From assembly GCA_016647705.1 (NCBI GenBank), contig CM028327.1, forward strand, positions 9,557,726-9,621,725: a stretch of 64,000 nucleotides of DNA, given 5' to 3'. Below, piece after piece: positions 9,600-20,916 of this stretch (its first letter is position 1; every line of letters starts with the position of its first letter). The translations under genes were made by a program, and so were the position numbers. The DNA comes from Eucommia ulmoides. Taxonomy: Eukaryota > Streptophyta > Magnoliopsida > Garryales > Eucommiaceae. A model generated the notes under the pieces. That model made no database searches. It had not been told where the DNA came from and worked only from the letters and a program-made list of their open reading frames with translations.

Positions 9600-11550
9600 A
9601 AACTGTCAGCAGAATCCGTTGCCTGAGTATGCACCTTCAAGGGGTGGTGAAGTCAATCTTTACCAAAATGTTGTTGGAGATGGGAGCGAGTCATGTGCCT
9701 AAGGCTCAATTTGAAAAATCTAAAGACTGCAAAACTGTTTTTTTGTTTGCTTTAAATTTGCGAGGTGTTTTGATAAAATTGGAAAATCTTTGCGTACTCA
9801 CCTTTCCATCCCGTTAGTCTTTTGGATGGAAAAGGATTTGCTCTGTAATGACTTTTAAAATTTCAATAATGCAATACTATTTATTCAAAACTGTGGTCTA
9901 ATGTTTGAATCTTACTATTTCAGGTGCCCAAAATTGCCTGCATATGTTGTACGTGATGTGACTGAGTGAGGATGTGAATGTGTGATTTCAATACAAAGTT
10001 AGACCACGATTCAATGGGACTATAATCAAAGGAAGATTATGTTTATCCAAACGATTGTGAGATCTGAAAAGGCCCGTAACCAAATTCGTCAGCGATTCTA
10101 GAAGTACCGGGGGGTTCAAAAGTCAAGATTGGTATCCATTGTCCTTACGATGCTTTGATATATTGTTGCAAGCTAATCAAACTATCTTTGGTGGTACTTT
10201 AGTGATTGATGAAATTGGGTGTAAATATCCCGATTTGCCTATTGTCTGAGTTACTCAATGGTAAAAAGGGAATACAATCATCTCAGGCCAATGATCCCAA
10301 TGAAAAAATTTTCAAATGTTACAAGAAGGTCTCAATTTCCAAAGAAAATCAAGTTCATTGATAAGCTCGGCTGTCCCTAAATCATTGTAAGTTCGATATA
10401 AAAAATAAAAAAAAAAGAAAAAAAAAAGGAAAAAAGAAGAAAATAATAGAAAAAAAAAAGAAAAAAGAAAAAAAAAAGAGGAAAAAATAAAAGAAATGGA
10501 AAAATGAAAAGTGGGATAACTGAACAAGAAGTATTGGTATAAATGTGGAAGAGATTTGAAGAGGAAAGAAAGATGATAGATAGATTTGTTCATATTTTCC
10601 GCCTCGGTCTAAATTAGCGGCAAATGATATTTTTTTGAATCAGAACTTGATGGATTTGAATGGAATTAGAATTTGAGAAAAGAAACATTGGTCGTGGTCT
10701 GAAAACGTATTAGAATCATATTCCTCTACATTCTTGACTCAAGATCTCACAGAAAATCATATCGGGTATTGAAGGTACTCATTTTAGTAATTTTCGACAT
10801 TTACCCATTTTTGGACTAAATCAGTTTTGCAGGACTTGAGAAAACACAGAGCATGCAGGAGTATTAGAACCCCAAGCATTGAAGCACCTACTAATTTGAA
10901 AAGACAAGAATCCAGTCGAGCAAGCCAAGGAGACCTCGATGAGGTATGTTGGGCCTTCCCCTGAGTCGAAGGGAACTAAAAAAAAAAAATTGTCGCATCA
11001 CCCTGAAGCATGTCGAACTCTCAGTTGAAAAGCGAGACTTCTAAATTCAAAAATGGAAAAATCTCCCGATACTGTCCCGTGACCCGAGAAAGTCAAGCGC
11101 CATCAAATGAGAGATTGCGACGGAAAAGGGGGGGACAGAATTGCGAGTCGTCAAGAGTGACAAGTTTTTCAAACTAAATTTTCGTGTTGCATGTGTTTTT
11201 TGTCCAATTACAGGGTTTTCAAAGGGCAGGGAAGCATGGATTTCTCTCTCACAAAGACTTCTTACCTTCCGGTTCAAATTAGAAACTTTTATTACTAAAA
11301 GTTCGAAAGCTCTAAATGAGCGTCCAGGTATGCGTTTTGCCTTGAAAAGGGCGAAAAGTGAACTACGCTAAACTTGATCCTCGGCATAATACTAAGGTAC
11401 GCAGGCAATCTATAAATGTTCGGTCATCTGAGAGTTCGGCTGGGGCACATTTATATCTTTGCTCTCTCATTCTGGCTCAGTCACAAGTTGGGGCATATTT
11501 TATACTCTTGAACTTTCTTTAAGCCCCTGGCCAAGAGGGCTGGGGCATGA
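9600..11550 (+). other. Non-coding internal region of dimer copy 1
   Basis: No polymerase domain is visible here. There is an A-rich purine tract at 10400-10510 and otherwise unremarkable sequence. Inverted counterpart: about 15590-17530. Confidence 0.7.
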
Positions 11551-12960
11551 ATAATTTTTATTACTCTAAGCGATCCTTTAAACGGACACGTGTTCGTCAT
11601 GAGTATTGTCATGAGTCATTTTTTTATTACTCTAAACAATCCTCTAAACGGACATATGTTCGTCATGAGTACCATCATGAATCATTTTATTATTCTAAAC
11701 GATCCTCTAAACGGACACATGTTCGTCATGAGTACCGTCATAAATTATTTTATTACTCTAAACGATTATCTTAACAGACGCTTGTTCGTTATGAGTATCA
11801 TCACGAGTTAAATTTTTTTATCACTCTAAACGATCCTCTAAACGGACATTTGTTTATTATGAACATCGTCATGAGTCATTTTTTTATTACTCTAAACAAT
11901 CCTCTAAACGGATATATGTTCGTCATGAGTACCATCATGAATCATTTTATTACTCTAAACGATCCTCTAAACGGACACATGTTCGTCATGAGTATCGTCA
12001 TAAATTATTTTATTATTCTAAACGATTGTCTTAACAGACGCTTGTTCGTCATGAGTATCATCACGAGTTAAATTTTTTTATCACTCTAAACGATCCTCTA
12101 AACGGACACATGTTCGTCATGAGTACCGTCATGAATTATTTTATTACCCTAAACGATCCTCTAAATGGATACGTGTTCATCATGAGTATCGTCAGGAGTC
12201 ATTTTTTTTCCACTCTAAACGATCCTCTAAACAGACACGCGTTTGTCATGAGTATCGTCATGAGTCATTTTTTATTATTCTAAACGATCCTCTAAACAGA
12301 CACTTGTTCGTCATGAGTATCGTCATGAGTCATCATTTTATTACTCTACACGATCCTCTAAACGGACACATGTTCGTCATGAGTACCGTCATGAATTATT
12401 TTATTACTCTAAACGATCCTCTAAATGGACACGTGTTCGTCATGAGTATCGTCAGGAGTCATTTTTTTATTACTCTAAACGATCCTCTAAACAGACACGC
12501 GTTTGTCATGAGTATCGTCATGAGTCATTTTTTATTATTCTAAACGATCCTCTAAACAGACACTTGTTCGTCATGAGTATCGTCGTAAGTCATCATTTTA
12601 TTACTCTAAACGATCCTCTAAACGGACACATGTTCGTCATGAGTACCGTCATGAATTATTTTATTACTCTAAACGATCCTCTAAACGGACACATGTTCGT
12701 CATGAGTACCGTCATGAATTATTTTATTACTCTAAAATAATCATCTTAACAGACACTGGTTCGTCATGAGTATCATCACGAGTTAATTTTTTATCACTCT
12801 AAATAATCTTCTAAACGGACATTTGTTTGTCATGAACATCGTCATGAATCATTCTTTTATTTCTCTAAACGGACACTTGTTCGTCGTGACTCTTCTTTTA
12901 TTACTCTAAACGTACACTTGTTTGTCATGAGTATCGTCATGAGTCATTTTACTTTATTTG
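11550..12960 (+). repeat. ~63-66-bp tandem array, copy 1
   Basis: About 22 units built on cgatcctctaaacggacac, tgttcgtcatgagtaccgtc and atgaattattttattactc. Unit length is often a multiple of three, which keeps frames open and yields repetitive, spurious peptides. It lies between the gag remnant and the polypurine tract, a usual position for tandem repeats in Tat/Ogre elements. Confidence 0.85.
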
Positions 12961-13063
12961 TTCTACTACCAAAAAATACACTAAAAAATAAAAAAAAAAT
13001 AAAAAATGGGACGATCAAAATGACGTGGTCTTTTATCTTTGCCAAGCAAGTGGAACTTGCATG

Positions 13064-13078
13064 ACAAAGAGGGGCAGC
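13064..13078 (+). other. Polypurine tract of internal copy 1
   Basis: caaagaggggcagc ends directly at the TG of LTR B, as expected for the plus-strand primer. Confidence 0.75.
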
Positions 13079-14051
13079 TGTAGACACGGCATTTTGACCG
13101 CCTCGTAAAAAATTATACTTTATTTAATTTGTATTAAATATAATGTGCTAACGATACGAGGTAGAAAATTCCCAACCTTCCATTTGAACGGTTTAACTTT
13201 AGAAGGGAAATTATTCCCCTCAATGTGTGCGTGCGTGTGGGTGCGTGCGTTTTCTTTAACTCGTATTAAATATAATGTGCTAACAATACGAGGTGAAAAA
13301 TTCCCAACCTTCCATTTGAACGGTTTAAATTTAGAAGGGAATTACTCCCCTCGATGTGTGCGTGCGTGTGTGAGCATGTGTTTCTTTAACTCGTATTAAA
13401 TATAATGTGCTAACAATATGAGGTGGAAAATTCTCAACCTTCTATTTGAACGGTTTAAATTTAGAAGGAAATTATTCCCCTCAATGTGTGAGTGTGTGCG
13501 TGCGTGTGTTTCTTTAACTTGTGTTAAATATAATGTGTTAACAAGATGAGGTGGAAAATTCCCAGCCTTCCATCAGAATGGTCTAGGTTTAGAAGGGAGA
13601 TCACTTCCCTCAATGTGTGTGTATGTGTATATGTATATATGAGGAGGATTCAAAATAAAATAAAAATATTCGGATTTAAATTCTAATTGGACTTAATCGG
13701 ATAAGGTACCGTCTTTGGACGGGCGTCTTGGGGTGCTTGACACATTCCCCGAGCGTAACTGACCCCCGAACTCTTTAAACGAATCTCTGGTCAGACCATG
13801 TTATTTTTGTAGTCAAATTTTACTTAAGCCATTTTTTTAAATTATTTTCAAAAAAGAAAAATATGGTGACCTAGCACATCATTTAAACCCAATGCTAGGT
13901 GGCGACTCCTTTTTCTAAAACAGGCTTAAGTATATTTTAATGAGAAAATCGACGTTTTTAAAAACCCTTCTCATTTTACCAGCGCCAAGCATATATAATA
14001 TATATATCTATATTTTTTTTTATTTTCTCTGAAAAATCGGGGCGCGTTCGC
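13079..14051 (+). repeat. LTR B, short central LTR of the inverted dimer (973 bp)
   Basis: Starts tgtagacacggc after the polypurine tract and ends gcgcgttc, immediately joined to the complement of the polypurine tract of the second internal copy. It is under half the length of LTRs A and C. It serves as the 3' LTR of copy 1 and occupies the place where copy 2 would have its own. Confidence 0.85.
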
Positions 14052-14066
14052 TGCCCCTCTTTGTCA
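14052..14066 (-). other. Polypurine tract of internal copy 2 (inverted)
   Basis: gctgcccctctttg is the reverse complement of the tract at 13064-13078. It begins at the exact base where a U3 terminus would normally adjoin. Confidence 0.75.
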
Positions 14067-14159
14067 TGCAAGTTCCACTTGCTTGGCAAAGATAAAAGAC
14101 CACGTCATTTTGATCGTCCCATTTTTTATTTTTTTTTAATTTTTAGTGTATTTTTTGGT

Positions 14160-15580
14160 AGTAGAACAAATAAAGTAAAATGACTCATGACGATACTCAT
14201 GACAAACAAGTGTACGTTTAGAGTAATAAAAGAAGAGTCACGACGAACAAGTGTCCGTTTAGAGAAATAAAAGAATGATTCATGACGATGTTCATGACAA
14301 ACAAATGTCCGTTTAGAAGATCATTTAGAGTGATAAAAAATTAACTCGTGATGATACTCATGACGAACCAGTGTTTGTTAAGATGATTATTTTAGAGTAA
14401 TAAAATAATTCATGACGGTACTCATGACGAACATGTGTCCGTTTAGAGGATCGTTTAGAGTAATAAAATAATTCATGACGGTACTCATGACGAACATGTG
14501 TCCGTTTAGAGGATCGTTTAGAGTAATAAAATGATGACTTACGACGATACTCATGACGAACAAGTGTCTGTTTAGAGGATCGTTTAGAATAATAAAAAAT
14601 GACTCATGATGATACTCATGACAAACGCGTGTCTGTTTAGAGGATCGTTTAGAGTAATAAAAAAATGACTCCTGACGATACTCATGACGAACACGTGTCC
14701 ATTTAGAGGATCGTTTAGAGTAATAAAATAATTCATGACGGTACTCATGACGAACATGTGTCCGTTTAGAGGATCATGTAGAGTAATAAAATGATGACTC
14801 ATGACGATACTCATGACGAACAAGTGTCTGTTTAAAGGATCGTTTAGAATAATAAAAAATGACTCATGACGATACTCATGACAAACGCGTGTCTGTTTAG
14901 AGGATCGTTTAGAGTGATAAAAAAATGACTCCTAACGATACTCATGACGAACACGTGTCCATTTGGAGGATCGTTTAGGGTAATAAAATAATTCATGACG
15001 GTACTCATGACGAACATGTGTCCGTTTAGAGGATTGTTTAGAGTGATAAATTTTTTTTAACTCGTGATGATACTCATGACGAACAAGCGTCTGTTAAGAT
15101 AATCGTTTAGAGTAATAAAATAATTTATGACGGTACTCATGACGAACATGTGTCCGTTTAGAGGATCGTTTAGAGTAATAAAATGATTCATGATGGTACT
15201 CATGACGAACATATGTCCGTTTAGAGGATTGTTTAGAGTAATAAAAAAAATGACTCATGACGATGTTCATGATAAACAAATGTCCGTTTAGAGGATCGTT
15301 TAGAGTGATAAAAAAATTTAACTCGTGATGATACTCATGACGAACAAGCGTCTGTTAAGATAATCGTTTAGAGTAATAAAATAATTTATGACGGTACTCA
15401 TGACGAACATGTGTCCGTTTAGAGGATCGTTTAGAGTAATAAAATGATTCATGATGGTACTCATGACGAACATATGTCCGTTTAGAGGATTGTTTAGAGT
15501 AATAAAAAAATGACTCATGACAATACTCATGACGAACACGTGTCCGTTTAAAGGATCGCTTAGAGTAATAAAAATTATTC
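14160..15580 (-). repeat. ~63-66-bp tandem array, copy 2 (inverted)
   Basis: Reverse-complement counterpart of 11550-12960 with similar unit number and order. Confidence 0.85.
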
Positions 15581-15589
15581 ATGCCCCAG

Positions 15590-16689
15590 CCCTCTTGGCC
15601 AGGGGCTTAAAGAAAGTTCAAGAGTATAAAATATGCCCCAACTTGTGACTGAGCCAGAATGAGAGAGCAAAGATATAAATGTGCCCCAGCCGAACTCTCA
15701 GATGACTGAACATTTATAGATTGCCTGCGTACCTTAGTATTATGCCGAGGATCAAGTTTAGCGTAGTTCACTTTTTGCCCTTTTCAAGGCAAAACGCATA
15801 CCTGGACGCTTATTTAGAGCTTTCGAACTTTTAATAATAAAAGTTTCTAATTTGAACCGGAAGGTAAGAAGTCTTTGTGAGAGAGAAATCCATGCTTTCC
15901 TGCCCTTTGAAAACCCTGTAATTGGACAAAAAACACATGCAACACGAAAATTTAGTTTGAAAAACTTGTCACTCTTGACGACTCGCAATTCTGTCCCCCC
16001 CTTTTCCGTCGCAATCTCTCATTTGATGGCGCTTGACTTTCTCGGGTCACGGAACAGTATCGGGAGATTTTTCCATTTTTGAATTTAGAAGTCTCGCTTT
16101 TCAACTGAGAGTTCGACATGCTTCAGGGTGATGCGACAATTTTTTTTTTTTAGTTCCCTTCGACTTAGGGGAAGGCCCAACATACCTCATCGAGGTCTCC
16201 TTGGCTTGCTCGACTGGATTCTTGTCTTTTCAAATTAGTAGGTGCTTCAATGCTTGGGGTTCTAATACTCCTGCATGCTCTGTGTTTTCTTAAGTCCTGC
16301 AAAACTGATTTAGTCCAAAAATGGGTAAATGTCGAAAATTACTAAAATGAGTACCTTCAATACCCGATATGATTTTCTGTGAGATCTTGAGTCAAGAATG
16401 TAGAGGAATATGATTCTAATACATTTTCAGACCACGACCAATGTTTCTTTTCTCAAATTCTAATTCCATTCAAATCCATCAAGTTCTGATTCCAAAAAAT
16501 ATCATTTGCCGCTAATTTGGACCGAGGCGAAAAATATGAACAAATCTATCTATCATCTTTCTTTCCTCTTCAAATCTCTTCCACATTTATACCAATACTT
16601 CTTGTTCGGTTATCCCACTTTTCGTTTTTCCATTTCTTTTATTTTTTCCTTTTTTTTTTTTCTTTTTTCTTTTTTTTCTTATTATTTTC

Positions 16690-16735
<46 letters not shown>

Positions 16736-17530
16736 TCGAACTTACAATGATTTAGGGACAGCCGAGCTTATCAATGAACTTGATTTTCTTTAGAAATTGA
16801 GACCTTCTTGCAACATTTGAAAGTTTCTTCATTGGGATCATTGGCCTGAGATGATTGTATTCCCTTTTTACCATTGAGTAACTCAGACAATAGGCAAATC
16901 GGGATATTTATTCCCAATTTCATCAATCACTAAAGTACCACCAAAGATAGTTTGATTAGCTTGCAACAATATATCAAAGCATCGTAAGGACAATTGATAC
17001 CAATCTTGACTTTTGAACCCCCCGGTACTTCTGGAATCGCTGACGAATTTGGTTACGGGTCTTTTCAGATCTCACCATCGTTGGATAAACATAATCTTCC
17101 TTTGATTATAGTCCCATTGAATCGTGGTCTAACTTTGTATTGAAATCACACATTCACATCCTCACTCAGTCACATCACGTACAACATATGCAGGCAATTT
17201 TGGGCACCTGAAATAGTAAGATTCAAACATTAGACCACAGTTTTGAATAAACAGTATTGCATTATTGAAATTTTAAAAGTCATTACAGAGCAAATCCTTT
17301 TCCATCCAAAAGACCAACGGGATGGAAAGGTGAGTACGCAAAGATTTTCCAATTTTATCAAAACACCTCGCAAATTTAAAGCAAACAAAAAATCAGTTTT
17401 ACAGTCTTTAGATTTTTTAAATTGAGCCTTAGGCACATGACTCGCTCCCATCTCCAACAACATTTTGGTAAAGATTGACTTCACCACCCCTTGAAGGTGC
17501 ATACTCAGGCAACGGATTCTGCTGACAGTT
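15590..17530 (-). other. Non-coding internal region of dimer copy 2
   Basis: Inverted counterpart of 9600-11550. A long T-run (about 16695-16732) is expanded relative to copy 1. No polymerase domain. Confidence 0.7.
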
Positions 17531-17534
17531 TGAC

Positions 17535-18155
17535 GTACCGGCCTCAGGTTTTTTTTTTAGGAAACGTGATGGCTCCTGTCCGTATAAACTCTTGAATTTT
17601 GTCTTTCAGCTGAAAGCATTGCTCAGTCGCATGTCCTCTGGTTCCTGAGTGGTATTCACAGAAAGCATTTGAAGAAGCTGCTTTACTCCCAGGTTTAACT
17701 TCGTAGAATGGAAGGGGTGTCAGCATCCCTTGCTTCAAACAATTCCGATACAACTCGGTGATCGAGACCGGAAGGTCTTGTAGCTCTCTGTTGTCGTTCT
17801 GAAAATTTCTCCCAGTAGCATGAGGTAGAAGGTCTTGGTGGTATTGGGTTCCTGACCTTGGAGTGCGGTTAGGAATTTGAGGTGGGGTGTTCGGGTGTGG
17901 TTGATAGGTATGGTAAGAGGGTGTTGGGTAGGCTTGAGGGTAATATTGGGGAATGTGGTTTTGATAAGGGGGAGGTACATTTTGGTAATAGCGGGGGCGG
18001 CTTTGGGAATAGGGTTGGTTTTGAGGATAATTTTGGTTTTGGCGATTTTGAGGAGGGTAGTTGTGATATTGGTTGTTCTGGTTCGGGTAGTTTTGGGGAC
18101 AGGAAGCTTGGGGGTAGTTCGGGGAAATTCGAGATTGCTTTCTGATGTCATCCTG
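17535..18155 (-). pseudogene. gag C-terminal remnant, Tat/Ogre type, copy 2
   Basis: Inverted counterpart of 8975-9590 with the same knuckle-like block (NAFCEYHSGTRGHATEQC) and the same absence of polymerase downstream. A few percent different from copy 1 by eye. Confidence 0.7.
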
Positions 18156-18593
18156 GAATGAGTCTGTGCTCGACTGCGTATAAAGATCGGACTTCGAAAG
18201 GGGGGAACTGGATTTGCTTTTCTGGGACCAATTTTCTTTGTCTTGCCCCTTTCTACAACAAAAATCCTTTTATTAGTTCACGTGGGTCTTAGGTGGTCTT
18301 GAAGCCCATTCTAGTTCGAAGATTTCAATTTCGATAACGACCAATTAAAACAAATGATGGTACATAAATTTTTTGTTTTTCGTTCCCTACCGATATTGAA
18401 AACTTTGAACTTGTTTGATTTTTTTTTTTTTTTAGGACTTCCCAAGACGTCATAAATCCATCAAGTACAAAAAAACCCCTTTCTCGTCTTGTATCATAGA
18501 ATCCTGAGGGGATAATATGGATACAAGACAATTTTGCTTTTGTCAAAGGATTTACAACGATATAAGAGCCTGAGAGGAAATAAGGAAAAGAGA

Positions 18594-18594
<1 letters not shown>

Positions 18595-18637
<43 letters not shown>
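18595..18637. repeat. (AT)n microsatellite in dimer copy 2
   Basis: An AT tract of about 43 bp. The matching place in copy 1 (about 8500-8530) has a short AT tract followed by a T-run, so the two arms have diverged here. Confidence 0.8.
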
Positions 18638-18643
<6 letters not shown>

Positions 18644-18775
18644 ATAAAAAATAAATGATATAAAAAAAAATCACAACTTATTTATTGAATTGAGGGAAAA
18701 AATAAAATAAAATTTAACATTCGGATTTTAGATTAGTTGGACTTATTCAGACATATTGGGCTCGACCCTCTGTGG

Positions 18776-18794
18776 GTCCCCAGCGGAGTCGCCA
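18776..18794 (-). other. Primer-binding site, internal copy 2 (inverted)
   Basis: The complement reads tggcgactccgctggggac, one base different from copy 1, and lies two bases from LTR C. Confidence 0.7.
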
Positions 18795-18796
18795 GC

Positions 18797-20911
18797 TGAA
18801 CGCGCCCCGATTTTTCAGAGAAAATAAAAAAAATATAGATATATATATTATATATGCTTGGCGTTGGTAAAATAAGAAGGGTTTTTAAAAACGTCGATTT
18901 TCTCATTAAAATATACTTAAGCCTGTTTTAGAAAAAGGAGTTGCCACCTAGCATTGGGTTTAAATGATGTGCTAGGTCACCATATTTTTCTTTTTTGAAA
19001 ATAATTTAAAAAAATGGCTTAAGTAAAATTTGACTCCAAAAATAACATGGTCTGACAAGAGATTCGTTTAAAGAGTTCGGGGGTCAGTTACGCTCGGAGA
19101 AGGTGTCAAGCACCCCAAGACGCCCGTCCAAAGACTGTACCTTATCCGATTAAGTCCAATTAGAATTTAAATCCGAATATTTTTATTTTATTTTGAAATC
19201 CTCCTCATATACACATATACACATACACACACATTGAGGGAAGTGATCTCCCTTCTAAACCTAGACCGTTCTGATGGAAGGCTGAGAATTTTCCACCCCA
19301 TCTTGTTAACACATTATATTTAACACAAGTTAAAGAAACACACGCACGCACACACTCACACATTGAGGGGAATAATTTCATTCTAAATTTAAACCGTTCA
19401 AATAGAAGGTTGGGAATTTTCCACCTCATATTGTTAGCACATTATATTTAATACAAGTTAAAGAAACACATGCTCACACACGCACGCACACATCGAGGGG
19501 AGTAATTCCCTTCTAAATTTAAACCGTTCAAATGGAAGGTTGGGAATTTTCCACCTCGTATTATTAGCACATTATATTTAATACGAGTTAAAGAAAATGC
19601 ACGCACCCACACGCACGCACACATTGAGGGGAATAATTTCCCTTCTAAATTTAAACCGTTCAAATGGAAGGTTGGGAATTTTTCACCTCGTATCGTTAGC
19701 ACATTATATTTAATACAAATTAAATAAAACACCCACACACACGCATCGAGGGGAGTAATTCCCTTCTAAATTTAAACCGTTCAAATTGAAGGTTGAGAAT
19801 TTTCCACCTCGTATTGTTAGCACATTATATTTAATACAAATTAAATAAAACACCCGCACACACGCATCGAGGGGAGTAATTCCCTTCTAAATTTAAACCG
19901 TTCAAATTGAAGGTTGGAAATTTTCTGCCTCGTATTGTTAGCACATTATATTTAATACAAATTAAATAAAACACCTGCACACACGCATCGAGGGGAGTAA
20001 TTCCCTTCTAAATTTAAACCGTTTAAATTAAAGGTTGAGAATTTTCCACCTCGTTTTACTTACTAAAAAAAAAATAAATAAAAATAAAAAGAAAATAAAA
20101 AGTAATAAATAAATAAATAATAAAGGAAGAAGAAAAAAATCTAATTTACAAAAAAAAAAAAGAAAAAAAAAAGATTAGTATAATAACAACTTATTTAAAA
20201 ATAAGAGTAAGATTTACAACAGATGAAAATTTACCACCTTCTTGGAGATTTTTCTTCTTCAAAATTACAATAAAATGAAAATAATATTATTTTCTTCAAA
20301 ATTTCTCTCCAGATTTCACTTCTCCCTTACAAAAATTCCTCTAAAAAAAATTCTCCCCAAAAATCCCTCTTCTCCAAAAAATCACCCCCCTCTGTGTTGT
20401 GAGCCTTCATTCTATTTATAGGAATGAAGGCTCAGAAAACCTGCCGGAAAAAAAAAAAACACGCACAAAGTATGAAAAAGTTAAAAAAAAAGAGGTGGGT
20501 GCACCGAAATTTGGTGCACCCACTTCCTTTTGGGTGCACCAAAACTTGGTGCACCCAAAAGGTCTCTGCCCCCCTTGCTGGCCGCACGTGCGGCCAGCTG
20601 GTCGCACGTGCGACCTTTGTGCACCCCCCCACCCCCGTTCGGCCCAGGCCTCTCTCGTTCTCGTCTGTTTCTTGTCCATTTTGTTCCGAATTAACGCGTT
20701 TTTATTCCACTTCGAAAAATCTACAAAACCAAAAAAATAAAAATCAATTACTAATATTTAATTTACTTAAGAGATTAATAAAACTTAATTTAGCAGTATT
20801 AAACCGCATAAATACGGTACAATCAAAACAAAATAAATAGAAAAATAAAATAAAGGTAACTATAAAATAAAGTATAATTTTTTGCGAGGCGGTCAAAATG
20901 CCGTGTCTACA
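18797..20911 (-). repeat. LTR C of the inverted dimer (2115 bp)
   Basis: Reverse complement of LTR A within a few percent. Its U3 terminus (ccgtgtctaca) forms the right outer end of the dimer, followed by TSD acaac. In a normal element the right outer end would be a U5 end. Confidence 0.85.
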
Positions 20912-20916
20912 ACAAC

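Larger units (their letters stand above)
6213..20911. mobile_element. Inverted dimer of a non-autonomous Tat/Ogre-like LTR element (14.7 kb)
   Basis: Left to right it has LTR A (+, 6213-8342), internal 1 (+, 8343-13078), a short LTR B (+, 13079-14051), internal 2 (-, 14052-18796) and LTR C (-, 18797-20911). The two arms, 6866 and 6860 bp, are inverted copies a few percent diverged by eye. Both outer termini are U3 starts (tgtagacacgg and its complement), and both are flanked by acaac (6208-6212 and 20912-20916), which argues for one integration. The internal parts carry a primer site, a gag-end remnant and tandem repeats but no polymerase, so it is a LARD-like, non-autonomous derivative. It is not coding-competent. 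LTR divergence of about 2-3% suggests roughly 1 million years at common plant rates (rough). Confidence 0.85.

Noticed and set aside
11550-12960. Regularly spaced repeats resembling a CRISPR-type array, and long open frames within them
   Set aside because: Units are contiguous ~63-66-bp tandem repeats without unique spacers, inside a plant LTR element and mirrored at 14160-15580. The frames are open only because the unit length is often a multiple of three.
6213-20911. A large TIR DNA transposon (two ends are inverted repeats with a 5-bp TSD)
   Set aside because: The ends are LTR U3 termini, the interior has primer sites, polypurine tracts and gag remnants, and no transposase is present.
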